Of a stretch of 64,000 nucleotides of DNA, positions 11,269-24,900 are shown in pieces. The DNA lies in contig OX421961.1 in the NCBI GenBank assembly GCA_949128115.1, positions 80,893,277-80,957,276 on the forward strand. Direction: 5' to 3'. The position numbers were made by a program, and so were the translations under genes. This DNA is from Anaspis maculata. Its lineage: Eukaryota; Arthropoda; Insecta; Coleoptera; Scraptiidae. Positions within the stretch are counted from its first letter, which is position 1; the number at the start of each line of letters is the position of its first letter. Under the pieces are notes generated by a model, which saw only the letters and a program-made list of their open reading frames with translations, made no database searches and was not told the DNA's origin.

Positions 11269-12102
11269 TTAATGTCGTTCTCTCTCTCTTTTCCTGTCTT
11301 TGTCCTTGCGGCTGTCTCTTTCCTTTTCCCTAGCCCTATCCTTGTCACGTTCTCGACGATCGCGTTCCTTCTCACGCTCCCTCTCCCTCTCTTTCTCCTT
11401 CTTGTGTCGCTCTTTGCTCCTGCTCCTGTGCCTCTCCCTCGACCTTGACCGTTCCCGTTTTCTCTCCCGCTCTTTCTTTTCTTTGGGCTTTTCTTCGAGC
11501 TGATACTTGTTATCTTCTTCCAGCTCGATTTCTTCGTCCAAATCATCCTCGAGCGCCGAAACTTTGGCATCGATCTCGTTACTTTCCTCCAAAACGTGCC
11601 GCTTTTGTATCCTCGGCAGTATCACGTCGCAGACTCGCTCGTCTCTGAGCAGTTCGTCGATGAATTCGTCCATGTGGACGATTTCGAACTGGGCAGACCT
11701 GTTTTGCCGACGTAGTTTTCTGTTGTCATTGTAGAGCGGCTCCAGGTACTTGTAGCAGTCCAGAGAAGATCCCGTAAGGCGCATGTAGAAGGCGCCCAGG
11801 GCTCGGACGTATTTGAACTCTTCGTTTTTGATAAACTCGACTACAATGTCCTTTTCAGGTTGGATCTGGAGCATTTTCAAGGTGAGGCACAGGAAAGGGG
11901 TGGGTTTGATATTGCCGCCGTAGACGCCGCCGACGAAACGGAGCTCCATGGCTTTGTCGACCAGGAGTTCAGCGGAAAGGGCGAAGCACTCTTCTTTCCA
12001 GTATTTTGAGTCGTAAATGCGGGAGCGGATGATCTTTTCGACCAAGTATTGCGGGTTGGTGCCGTGCACAGATTTGGCATCTTTTACTGTTCTATTGGCC
12101 AT
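11269..12102 (-). CDS. Prp38: Pre-mRNA-splicing factor 38 (PRPF38A homologue)
   Basis: PRPF38A is a component of the spliceosomal B complex and is needed for the step that activates the catalytic spliceosome in the nucleus. The single-exon frame encodes 277 residues. Residues 1-175 are the PRP38 domain, nearly residue-for-residue like the animal proteins: MANRTVKDAKSVHGTNPQYL at the start, then KYWKEECFALSAELLVDKAM, GGVYGGNIKPTPFLCLTLKM and YVRALGAFYMRLTG. An acidic linker follows (about 178-205). The tail, from about 206, is almost only K, E, R, D and S (KEKKERERK, RERSRSRER, REREREKERDR). This is an RS/RE/RD-type low-complexity tail, shorter than the human one. The start is the only upstream ATG that keeps the conserved N-terminus. 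The lack of introns is notable beside its intron-rich neighbours. Confidence 0.96.
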   Translation of the reverse strand: MANRTVKDAKSVHGTNPQYLVEKIIRSRIYDSKYWKEECFALSAELLVDKAMELRFVGGVYGGNIKPTPFLCLTLKMLQIQPEKDIVVEFIKNEEFKYVRALGAFYMRLTGSSLDCYKYLEPLYNDNRKLRRQNRSAQFEIVHMDEFIDELLRDERVCDVILPRIQKRHVLEESNEIDAKVSALEDDLDEEIELEEDNKYQLEEKPKEKKERERKRERSRSRERHRSRSKERHKKEKEREREREKERDRRERDKDRAREKERDSRKDKDRKRERERH

Positions 12103-12929
12103 TATGACTAAACAATCAACAGTAACATCACTTTCTCAATGAACAATTCAAGCCGGACGAGAATAAACAATTTCTTGACTGCTTGACTTTTCTTTTCCCG
12201 TTGACGTTGACAGTTCAGTCAGTGACAGCCCAAAGCACAGATGACGGCCCAGAGTGACAACTGGCAATTGACAGTGAACGTAGGTCACCAACGCAACGCC
12301 ATGAAAAACCCCAATAATTGTAGAATTTTATCAATTTTTCCAACTTTGCATTTCGCAAATAAATGTTTGGATCCCAGTGTCAACTTATTGACTGCAATTC
12401 CTCAAATTAGACAAAAAAATGTATTTAAATAATTTAGTTTTGAATTTATTAGAATAATCCAGTTTTGGTTGTACTTCAGTTTTCAGCCATGCGCAATAAT
12501 ATACGGACGCGCCTGGAAAATAGTCCGCCTCCATTTTCTGCATACGCGTGATAAAGCGGTTGACGACTTTTCAGGGGCGTAAGTTCAACATTTTACTTAT
12601 ATTAAGCATAAATCGTAGAATCTCCACTCAAAATTTTTCACTCCAACTTAATCAAGTTTATCAGTCCGGCCCTACCGAATTTTGCCCGAATGTACGTACA
12701 ACAATAATTACGAGACCTGTTCCACGTCTTAAAATACTAATTTAATAAGAATTGAGAATTACTGCTGTAGGCTTGCACTAAACTTTGTTGCATTGAGTGT
12801 CGCCTTCTCCCTTCGCAGGGATCCTGAAATGGAACATAAACACCGGAAGATAGCACTCAATCATCATAACCTAGTAGTTGAAAATGAAAATGTGCAAGTT
12901 TTTTCTAAAACTTTCTGTTCCACTTTTAG
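12103..12929. promoter_or_regulatory. Shared upstream region of Prp38 (-) and the zinc-finger gene (+)
   Basis: The two genes diverge from this 0.8-kb region. A good splice donor GGC|GTAAGT at 12579 and the acceptor at 12928-12929, three bases before the zinc-finger start codon, suggest that the zinc-finger gene has a non-coding first exon ending near 12578. No TATA box or other element can be named with confidence. Confidence 0.45.
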
Positions 12930-12932
12930 CAA

Positions 12933-15900
12933 ATGGACGACCTCGTAGGTGTAAAAGATGAACCATCATCCAACAAAGCTGAAGAGGAAGGTGAAACTGT
13001 TGTGCTGCAAAACATACCCATAAGCGAAAGTGAAGATATTCCAGTCATTTTCGGAGACTACATCGAAAACAATTCAGATGGCAATTTGCACATAAACCAT
13101 GTTCAAGAAGATGTTATACACACTTATATCATTCAGTAAGTTCAAGGTCTATTTTCTCTATGTTTTCATGCCAGAATAATTCTGTGTAATTCGGTGCCAT
13201 TGTGTTAACATAAAATAGATATGACGGAGATAAAACTATTCACTGATCACTGCTAATTTCTACATCGGAAAGGTCCTATTTTGGACACTTGCTTAACTAA
13301 TGTTGATCTTTCATAATTGAAAATTAGTGAAGTACCAACTCGTTTCCCTACGTGTTGTGTACAATTTTCTTCTACTTTTGTTTCCTTACTTTCTGCATAA
13401 ATGGCTTCCTTATCTCAGGTGCCATTTATTTGGCAAGTATTTTTTTTATATAAACTGCCAAACAACTGGAATGACTATCGAAAATTTTGCCCTTTTTCTA
13501 AATGACGTAACTCTGGATTGACACAACCAATTTTGAATGTGTTTTCACAGTTTCTTAGATCCATCTTTTGGCAATCCATCCCATTGACGAGACTAGGTTT
13601 TCAATGGGGCCTTGCACTGCCACTTTTACACACCGAGGGCGCCACGACCGTTGGGGGCAAATTCGACGATTTTGACGGCGTTGACGCTTCAGCGACCGAC
13701 GTCCGTCATTTTATGTCTTGATTTGAAAGGACCCCGCACGTTTTATATGAAAAAGTGGTTTCGGTGAATTTGGCTAAATTTTTTATATGCTGTAGATCTT
13801 GATTCAAGAAATATATTCCTGAAAAATTGGACCCCTCCTATGACCAGTTTTTCCCCTACACCCCTAATAAGGCCAAAATTAGGAATAGTCTCAAATTTTT
13901 TGAAATTCATGAAACTGGTCCAAATCGAACTCGCGATCATGGGAAAAATAATTAAAAAAATCCAAGTTATGAATTGGGGTAGTTATCAAGGGGGTTGGGG
14001 GTCGAAATTGAGAAAATAAATTAAAATTCCGAAATAATAATGGAGAAATAATTTTGGAAAACCTAAATCAATTAATTCGGTGTTATTCTGAAGAGGGCTG
14101 GGGGTCAAAATCAAGGGAACGGAGTAACATTCCGAAACTTGCGATTCCCATTATCGAGAAAATAATCCACAAAAATCTAAACCAATGAGTTCTGGTGTCA
14201 TTGAGGAAGTAGATGGTCGAAATCAGGACAACAATAAAATTCTGGACCTTACAGTTCATCTAAAAATTGATCTGGGTGAATGGCAAAATGATAATAAAAC
14301 CAATCTGCATAAGGATTGAGTTCTTCATTTCTCGACCATCCCTTTTCCCACCTACCATAATATCTGCCTACAACCATGTCCTAGTCCAAATAAGAATTTG
14401 TCTCAATCATTTTAAAATTCATGAAACTGGCTCACATGAGTTGAAGAGTAAAAAATATAAGATGTGAATTGGAGTAATTTTCGAGGGGGCGGAGGTCGAA
14501 ATCGAGTAAAGGAATTGGCATTCCAGGAATAGGGTAATGGAGAAATAATTTAAAAAAATCTGAATCAATAAATTGAGATGGTTACCTACCGAGGGGACAG
14601 TGGTCAAAATCTAGAAAAAGGAAGAAATTCCGAAACTTTAAATTCATAATGTAGGGGTAGGGTCCTTCAGTGAAAGTGATAGAACTTCAAATTGGAATTA
14701 AACAAATTAACAAAGAACAGTTTTTGACATGTGTGGAAAATAACATCTAGTAAATGGCCTCCTCGACAGTGTCTAACGGCGGGCAGACGGGAAGTCCAAT
14801 TTATAATGACTTTCTGGCAGATATCGGGCTCTATTTCAGTAATAACACGCACAATATTGTCCCTCAGGGCTTAAATGGTTCTAGGCTTGTTCTTGTATAC
14901 CAGGGACTTTACATAACCCTACAGAAAAAAGTCCAGGGACGTAATATCGCAAGATCTCGCTGGCCAATTGAAATCGCCATTCCGCGAAATTGTTCTTCCT
15001 TGGAAGTTTCCGGCCAACAAGTCCCAAGGTTTCTCCTGCTGTGTGGCTCGTAGCCCCGTCTTGTTGGAAGAAGATGATTTTGTAAACTATACTGAGTATT
15101 TATGTCAAAAAATGACAGTAAAATCTTATCAAAGTTCTATCACTCTTATTGAAAGACCCTTTAGAACTGAAAATTCAGATTTGAAAAATTGAGCCTTACT
15201 TCCAATATCGATCTATTTTTGGAATCTCATTGAATCAACCAATGACCAAAAGCAAGATTTATGTTTATTTAAAAAAAAATAGTCCAGTCAATTTTTTTTG
15301 ACACAAGCTATATTATGGACAGCACACAGAACCGTGGAGAGCTTCTCGAGAACTGTAATTAATAATGCTGTTGCAAGTAGTCTCGATTCCACCCCCCTCC
15401 ACCCGGCCCTCATTGTGGTTGTGGGTAGGTATCATAATGGTTGTACCCATGTACCTGGGTAAGGGGTGAGGCTGATCGAGAAACGATGAACTAAGTCCTT
15501 ATTCACATTGGTTGTATGTATTATCATTTTGTCATTCGCCCAGATCTTCCTAGATGAACTGGAAGTTCCAGAACTCCACTGTTTTCTCAAGTTCGACCAT
15601 CTACCCCTTCAATAACACCTGAATTCATTGGTTTAGATTTTTTTGAGCAATTTCCCCATTGCTCGTAAAATCATATATTATGGGAACCGCAAATTCCAGA
15701 ATTTCACTGCGTTTTCTTGATTTCGACCCCCAGCCCCCTTTAGAATAGCCCCCAATTAATTGATTTAGATTTTCCAAAATTATTTCTCGATTATTATTCA
15801 GTTCAGATTTTATAAGAATGAAAAAATTCGGAATTTTAATTTATTTTCTCAATTTCGATCCCCAACCATTTCGATAACTACCCCAATTCACAACTTGGAT

Positions 15901-18900
15901 TTTTTTAATTATTTTTCCCATGATCACGAGTTCGATTTGAACCAGTTTCATGAATTTCGAAAAATTTTAGACTATTCCTAATTTTGGCCTTATTAGGGGT
16001 GTAGGGGAAAAACTGTTCATAGGAGGGGTCCAATTTTTCAGGAATATATTTCTTGAATCAAGATCTACAACATATAAAAAATTTAGCCAAATTCACCGAA
16101 ACCACTTTTTCATAGAAAACGTGCGGGGTCCTTTGGATAACCTCTGTTTCTTGCTTGACGTCTCCAGTCACTGTCAGTTACTGGTCAAACTACTCAAACT
16201 CCCCTGTTTTTCGCGTCGTTACGGCCGCTTTATCGAAGTAGGCGCCCCCTACAGTAGTGGCGACCTCACGTTGAGTTTTTCAATTGCAAGGCCCCATTCC
16301 AATTCTTTTTTTTTACAGGGTGGAATGTGGAACATTGCAAAATTGTGCTAAGTTCGACCGATCCCCGTTTCTCTGATTTTTTTTTTGATTTCTAATGAAT
16401 TATTCATGAAGCCTGATGTCTAGTCTCAAAACGGTTTTTGAATTTTCCAGATCAGAAGTCCAACAATGGCGATATGGTTTTTTTACTTTCCCGACCCACC
16501 ACCCAACGAGGAGGGGAAGTATTGTGAACGCGCTAAAAATTGTTCTCGATATTTCGACGGATATATCTGTTTTGAGGTCCCCTATGACGATTAAAACCAT
16601 TTCCAACCTGTAGATCCATCTTCAAAATCGACACGGTTTAGGTTTCCCGACGGTAGTTTTTGAAAATTGAATTTTGACATTCTGTGATTGTGAATAAACT
16701 GCAGTGCAAACTTCGACATGCGATGAGCCCCACGGAATATCCATTTTAGGTGCAGACATGCTGGGAATAAAAGTTTGAGAAAAGATTGAATTCAGATTTA
16801 AAAAAATCATGTCATCATTGTTGGACATCTGATCTGGAAAATTCAAAAACTGTTTCGAGACTAGACATCAGGCTTCGTGAATAATTCATTAGAATTCGAA
16901 AAAAAATTACAGGAACAGGGATCGGTGGAACTCAGCACAATTTTGCAATGTTTTACATTCCACCCTGTAAAAAAAGTAATTGAAATTAAAAACAAAATCT
17001 CGTCAATGGGATGGATTGCTGAACAATGGATCTGAAAAACTGTGAAAACAAATTCAAAATCGGTTGGGTCAATCCAAAGTTACGTCATTTTGAAAAAGGG
17101 CAAAATTTTCGATACAGTCATTCCAGTTGTTGAGCAGTTTATTTCGCTCTCCCTCCATTGAAGTTTCAGAGCATCATTAGTAGTATTTTTTTGCCAATCA
17201 GGTTTTTAGGAGTTTCCAGGATAACAATGAAACAATAATAATGAATAATGTTATTTATATCATGTTCACTTTTTATTTTCAGTAGAATGACTTTTTGAAG
17301 CAAAAATAAAGTGACAAGCTAGAGCGCTAGGAGGATACGGCTGATGGCCGCTGATAGTTTGCAGGTGCCATCAGCCGTAACCGTAGCCTCCCAGATTGTC
17401 ACTTTATTTTTGCTCCAAAAAGTCATTTTACTGAATTTAAAACGTGAACGGCATATACTGCATGTGTGTATGGGTCATTACTAGAGAGCGGATTTATATG
17501 CGGTAAAAAAGTCCAAAATATGCAGTTTATATGCGCTTAAAAAGTATCAAAATATGCGGTAAAAATGTTCAAATAGAGCAATATATGCGAGTAAATATGT
17601 GATGTAAGCTGCAAGAATTGTAAAAAATACAACATTTACATGTAAAACCAACCAACCAACTTTGACTATCAAAGTAAACAAAAAAATTCTTTGAAAATTT
17701 TAAATTATTTTTTCCTTGAAATCAAAATATCGTGATTCTCTCGCACATATAGATAAAATTGCCAAAATAGTGACAAATATTTAGTTATGTGCAAAAATAT
17801 AGACTAAATATGCGGCTATATGCGATTATATGGACTATCAATTTGTATGCGGTAAAATGTCAAAATAATAAATTATATGCGAAATAAGACTTGGTATTTA
17901 GGTTCCTTATAGATGGAAACGTCAAGCTGCAAGTCGACAGTTGCATCCAACTTAGCGAATAGAACATGTAAAAAATTATAAATCCGCTCTCTAGTCATTA
18001 CGTATACTTTTTGTATAATGTACCGAAATGAATGATTGCTGTGAAGAAAACCAATTTTTAGGCGAGGCTTCCTATTAAACACACCGCAAAGTGAGGAGAT
18101 GGACTGATTTTTTCATTCAAAATTTTTACCGGGGCTTTCCAAGCAACATTTTCTTATTTTTCCTAGACATGTCTCGAGCTGAAAACCTTAATCTTCTATA
18201 TACAGGGTGTCCGTTTTTCGAGACTAAGCATGGGTATCTCGCTTATCTTGAGAGATACAAAGTCGGTTAAATTGGGAAAAAGTTGCGCATTTTTATGACT
18301 ATCAATGATCCAAAAAGAAATTTGACGTATCAATTTTCGTTTTTGAGATATTGTGAAAAAGCAGGAATTTGAATTTTTGTTTAAATTTTTTATCCAACAA
18401 ACGGTTGAAGGTGGCCTTTTCTAATGTAGACATTGTCAGGGCACTTTTTCAAGGGGAATCCAAAGCTGCCAAAATCTTTATTCTAGCTTTCAAAGCAACC
18501 GAGATACGACATTCAACTTTTTTCTCTAATGGGCGCCATATTGGATTTTGATATTTTTGAATACGGTATTCTTTTCTGGTTACAACGATGTGCCACATGT
18601 CATTTATGAATAAATGTTTAACATTTACGTTTTTTTCATTGTCGGTGCTAATTTTGTTTCCAAAGTACTCTTTGAAAAATAAAAAAAAAATTTTGTTCAA
18701 AAGCATAGATTCAACAGTGGCATGTGACAAAAGTTGAATGTCATATCTCGGTTGTTTTGAAAGCTAGAATGAAGATTTTGGAAAAACAAAAATTACAAAT
18801 TTCTGTTTTTTCTCGATATCTCGAAAACTAAAACTGACAAGTCAAATATCTTCTTGGATCATTAATCGTCATGAAAATTCGGAACTTTTTTCTAATTTAA

Positions 18901-21900
18901 CCGACTCTGTATATCTAAAGATAAGCGAGATACCCATGCTTAGCCTCGAAAAACGAACACCCTGTATAGTATGTTCACTTGTACCGTGATTCTAGTCGGC
19001 TGTGAGATTTTGTTTTCAAGTTTCCAAATGTGAAATATAGAAAACCCCAAAACTTTGCAGTTGGCTGCTCCAGCCGGACCAGTTTTGAAACACATTTTTT
19101 TGCGTACTTCCTCCGCAGATAGCCGAAGCATTTTTTTGCGGGACGTGATGTCTGACGCTTTTTTCCATTTTATTGGAAAATGTAGCAATTTTTCGACCTG
19201 TTTTTAATTTTCGCCAATGAACTAATAAATCAAAAGAGCCTTGACATTTGACAGTTGTCAAAAATATTTCCAACCTTTCGAAGCCGATTCAATTTTCGAT
19301 GGTTCAAATTGAAGAGTATACAATGCCCTTCGTCCAAAAAAGGGGCCCTATGCATCATCAAACTCCCGGGACGAGTTGTTGTCGACCCTGAATGGGCCGC
19401 TGTCAAGATGACTTAGATTTGCGGCCGCCCCGTGCTCTTTTGGTGTCTACATGACGGTAACACAGCTCTGCGTCCCCCTAGTCGCACTTCCACGTATGAC
19501 CAGGTCAGTTTTCCAAGATTTTAATATCAATTTGATAAGAAATATGACTTTACTTCCAGAGAAGTCAGTTTCACACCAGATAAAAAGGCGGCAAGCCTAC
19601 AATGCTAAAGTTGAAAATTTGCCCGGCCAACTAGAGTCACAGTACAAGTGAACCTACTATTATATGTATATCTGCACTTTTTGCAGAAAATGTTTTTCAA
19701 ACTTCGAGCCAGCTAAAAATGGACAAAATGTTTCATGATGTGAACAATTAAATCAGAAACGGAAAAGGAAAAGCCTCTTCCTCTAGTGAAAACGGAAAAG
19801 GAAAAGCCTCTTCTAGTCGTAGCGGTACACCAAATTATTCTGCACTCCCAACGATTTCGATTATTTTCAGCACAGATCATCATTGGACCTATTCAAGCGT
19901 TTTGACCCGGAGCACCAGCAAATTTGTCCCTTAGGAACGGTGGGGGGGGTTATCTTCAGAATTTGAAGCTCCAGGTCTAGCATGGCCAATGAAAACCCAC
20001 AAAGGTAAACGAGTAGTCATTTTTAAATGATTTTTATTCGCTGATGTCGATTTTTACGTGAAAAATGGGCTGCGCAGTCATTTGATAAAGATAATCCACG
20101 TTTACCATCACGTACATCGCTTCAGCGCATACATGAGAACGCATACCTGCAGAGCGCGGTAATTTCAATTTTGACGCACGGAGTGTCACTACCAATGGCA
20201 ACTGTCAATCAATAATCGAAATGTAAACAAACATAACCTCCTAACAATTCAACATTTAATATTGTTCAAAATGAAATGTTACGTGCCGTATGGCAAAAAG
20301 ATGCAGAAAAGATTCAGAGGTGATGCGAAACACAACGAGCTGCAAGGCGATCACCGAAACAAGAGCATTATTAGGTTAGGTCTGGCGAAACGTTAAATCG
20401 ACGTCAAGCGCTGTCAGCTGCTATTTGCGTGACATTACACACGCACACCGTATTACAGTGTTGTCAACTTGTCATGATATGAGATATGGCAACGTCCTAC
20501 TTTCACAGGTATGCGCAGAAGCCTTTCGGGAAACGTGGATTGGTAATAATAAGAGATAAAGATGAAATCAAGTGGTCATCTACAGAACTCTGTAGGAACT
20601 TGTTTTTTTTTTGTGATAAATACATGAAACTTGGTATGGCTGCTCATTATTACTTACTTTCCAAATATGGAGGGAGCACCCCGCGTTCCGACGGATGACG
20701 TCGCGACGCAATCTCAAAAAACATAGTTGTCGCCATTTCCAGAAGTCGATATACCTATTATAATTTTGATTTCTTTCATCAAACCATATTCTTTCGACAT
20801 TCAATAACATATTTCTGTCGATTTGGGGAAACGATGGGCTACCAGTGGTACCAGGTGCCTGTTAAGGGAACTGTGAGTTTCTTCACCCCCAAATTTCCGC
20901 GGTCAACATCTTCGGATAAAAAAAAAACTGGAAACTGGAAATGGCGACCACTATGGTTTTTGATATTGCGTCGCAACGTCATCCGTCGGAACGCGTGGTG
21001 CTCCCTCCATATTTGGAAAGTAAGTATGTAATAGTGAACAGCCGTACTAAGTTTCATGTATTTATCACAAAAAAAAAAAACAAATTCCTACAGAGTTCAG
21101 TAGATGACCACTCGATTTCATCTTTATCTCTTATTATTACCAATTATCTTTGTCAAATGACTGCCCAACCCATTATTCACGTCAAAATCGGCATCAGCGA
21201 ATATAAATCATTTGAAAATGACTATTTTTTATACTTGCTTGCCTTTGTAGGCCTTCATTCGACCATACTATACCTGGAGCTTTAAATTCTGAAGATACCC
21301 CCTCCCTCCATTCCCAAGGGGTAAATTTGGTGGTGCTCCGGGTCAAAACGCTTGAATACGTCCAATGATCATTTGTACTGAAAATAATCGAAATGGTTAG
21401 AAGTGCAGAACCTGGACGATTTTAGGCCCGTACCGCTACTACTATTCCTCTAGTTTCTGATCTAATTGTTCATATCATGAAACATTCCGTCCATTTTTTG
21501 CTGGTTCAAAGTTCGAAAAACATTTTCTGCAAAAAGTGCAGATAGAACATTATATAATTATGTAGTTCTCAGCTCGCGATGCTGAGGACAGCATACACAA
21601 CATACGGGATGTTTCGAAACCTGTATGTCAATTTTTTGTCCAGTACATCACCCAAGTAGGTTATGTCCGTGAGATGGCCCTTGTCCTGACCAAGGGTCAG
21701 GCCGGCAGAGGAGGTATAACCTTAGAATGGGGGGGGGGATATCTGAATCCAAGGTTCGTGTCATATAGGGCATCCAATCCCGAGATATAATCGAAATCCC
21801 GGGATTTCGGGATTGAAAATTGGATTTCTCAAATGATGCAGCTTTTCACCTCAGTTGAGTAAAAAACAAAGTCAATGCAAGAAACACAGATTATTCAACT

Positions 21901-24900
21901 GAGTACATCATCATTTGACACCAATATTAGTATTTTATTGTATTTATTTGGCATCAATAAAACATGGCAGTTGCATTGCAATAATGCGTGCTTCCTTCGA
22001 GAAAGCAAAAACTACTTGGCGAAGAGAAAAGAAACAGTTTTTCTTCATTTTAATTAAGTTTTGTTTTATTCAATGAGTTTGGACATGTTCCTTAGTTTTC
22101 ATGAGCCGGTATTTCCATTTCCAAATGAAATTATGATGTGCTTACTTCAATTGTCTGTGTTTCTTGTATTGACTCTATTTTTCATTCAACTGAGGTAAAA
22201 AGATGAAGATCATTCCAAAAATCCCGGGATCTCGGTGGAAAGATCCCGGGATTTTCGAGATTGGAAACCTAACGGGATCCCGGAATTCGGGATTCCGGGA
22301 TTGGATGCCCTAGTGTCATATAGACTGTCTCGAAAGTATAGCGTATCGCATTCCGACTCCAGAGCGGTATATGAAATCCACTCAGGGGAGATGGATTGGT
22401 AATATTTTCTTTAATGTAGAGAAGGCGAATATCAAGAGGTCCAATATGAAGAAGAACCGAAAGAAATGGAAGATGAAGATATAGAAGAGGAAGGGGAGCT
22501 GATAATTGGAGATGTTTTACCCAATAATGTTGCTGAAGAGGTGATTGACAACTCCATGGACCTTGAAGTGGAAGAAGATGAGATTGAAGATGATCCAGAG
22601 GAAGTTGATCAACCTGACTATATCGATGGAAACATCATGGGGGAAGATGATGAAGGTGTACTTGATTGTGATATGTGCCAGCGCACTTTCAAAACTCAAG
22701 CTGTAAGTCGAGCTTGAAAGTTTGAAACCTCCAGTTTCACAAAAGTGTGGACCTATACAGGATGTCATGCATTTGACCTCTTTAAAGCGTTGAGTGAAAA
22801 TATTACATTTTTGTGGTGTTTTGCAAGTATCGTATTGTGAGTCCAGAGCGATATAAAGAATCCACTCAAGAACACGAAAAAATATTGAAAAAAAAATCAA
22901 TGACGTTAATTTTTGAAGATTGAGGGATCAATGGGTGGAACTTGGCTCCCCTCTATTTTCGTAGTTCAAAGTGATTTTGGGCAAATGTTTATGGTAGACT
23001 AATCAGTAAAAATGATCAGTGTGCACTGAACTTCCATTTAATATACAGGTTAATTCACAAATCTCAAAAATTCATTTTTCTCCAAGAATGCCCTAAAATG
23101 ATTTGTATGGAAACGAAAAGAGTCATTATCTTGTACCAAGTATTTTAGGAACCAATGAAATATTTTACTGACATAATTGAAGAAAACTGAATTTTTTTAT
23201 TTATGACTCGTCCTGTATCATTGATAATTTTCACCGTTTAGTCTGTCACAAACAGTTCCTCAAAATCCCTTCAAATGGAAATAGAGGGGGCGAAATCCCA
23301 CTCTTTGACCCCCCTATCTTCAAAAATAAACGTCAATATTTTTTTTTTAGTATTTTCATCGTGTTCTTGAGTAGATTCCATATAACGCTGTGGACTCAGA
23401 ATGCGATACTTTTGAGATACGGTGATTCAAGAGTGTCGGACCAAAACCATAATACGAGAATCTTACCATGGGTTCCACCAAAAAATTCAAGAGCGGTTTA
23501 AGCTAAATCAAGATTAAACGGTTTTTTCTAGTCAATGCTGGTAGATTCATTATGGAAAATACATTAAATCTTGAGTATACCACCCTTTTATTGATTACTC
23601 AGCATGAAACCTGAATTTACATTGATCATTTGGCCAGAATCTATCAAAAGAAATCTCGAGTTAGCTATCAACTGGTTAAATATTTTGGTGGAACCCACGG
23701 TTACCCAATCGCGGCGGTACTTGAAGAAAATGGAATGAAAATGTCCACTGCCCAGATGCATTATCTTCTGATGCTCATCACCGAGTAATGAGTAATGAGA
23801 GTAGTAATGAGTCAGGTCAATACTCTAGCTTATACTAAAACAACTAGCAGGTATGAAGAAGGAGATACATACAGGAAATTAACAAGTTCCATGTTGAGAA
23901 AATCTCCCAACACGCCCGTGTCTTGTTTTGAGAAATCCAACTTCATTTTATGTTCATCTAAGGAAGTTTTCTCAAGCTCTTAGGGGCGGGCCACTGGGAA
24001 TCAGGCATTTTCATTAGGATACTTCATTTCCTTCAGTGGCCACGTTTATCTACGTGATCTCGAACAATTTTATGTCGCTATGACACGGTGACAACTGTCA
24101 CATTGTACATCTATCAAGACGTCAGTATCGTATCATTTGTACCAAAACGACACATTTATTCCATATCTCACTCTAATGAAAAAGCCGTGAATCCGAGGAG
24201 TTTTTCCTTTTTGGCCTATTTTAGTTATTCAAATTTTAGTTGTATTGTTGACTGAAAAATTATAAGAGTTGCCACCAGTGATAGGTACCTTACTGTCAAT
24301 TTTTGCAACAATTACTTTTCATATACATTCCTATGATGACCTCTTAATTTTAATTCAAATCAAGTAAATTAAGAAAAACGTTGCGTATTTTCGTGGTGAT
24401 CAATAATCTGGGGGCGATTTCACTTTCTTGGCCCTTCCCGTGTCTTAAATTTAGGTCCACATTTATGAAACCAGAGGCGTATAATATAAACATCGACATA
24501 GGTATAATAAATTCATTACAGGGCCTCAAAAGGCACATAACTGTGAATCATGCTGAAGAAGATGATTGCAAAGATCCACTAACCTTCCACATTTGCCCTT
24601 GTTGTGGAGAACCTGTGGATTCAGCACATACTGTAAGTATTCTTTTATAATTTTAGAGACAGGTGGTCACGGCTGTGTAAAATAAAGATTTATAAAAAAA
24701 TATCACAAAATTTGAGTATGTGAGGAGCGTGTAAATTGGAACAAATGTAAATAATACATTCACTTTTGCAAACACATACCAAGCACGGAATTGTAGAGAC
24801 GTGGAGCGCACAGGTACAAGAAATGTGGTGGAATATTACAAAGAATGGGGGAAATATAAGTTCTGTGGAAAACATCAGGTCAAGCGTTAGGTGAACCTAT

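Noticed and set aside
11223..11570. Arginine/lysine-rich minus-strand frame of 115 codons
   Set aside because: It is a shifted reading of the repetitive RE/RD tail of Prp38.
22466..22717. A separate 83-residue acidic protein
   Set aside because: Perfect splice sites and phase join it to 13135 and 24522 as exon 2 of the zinc-finger gene.
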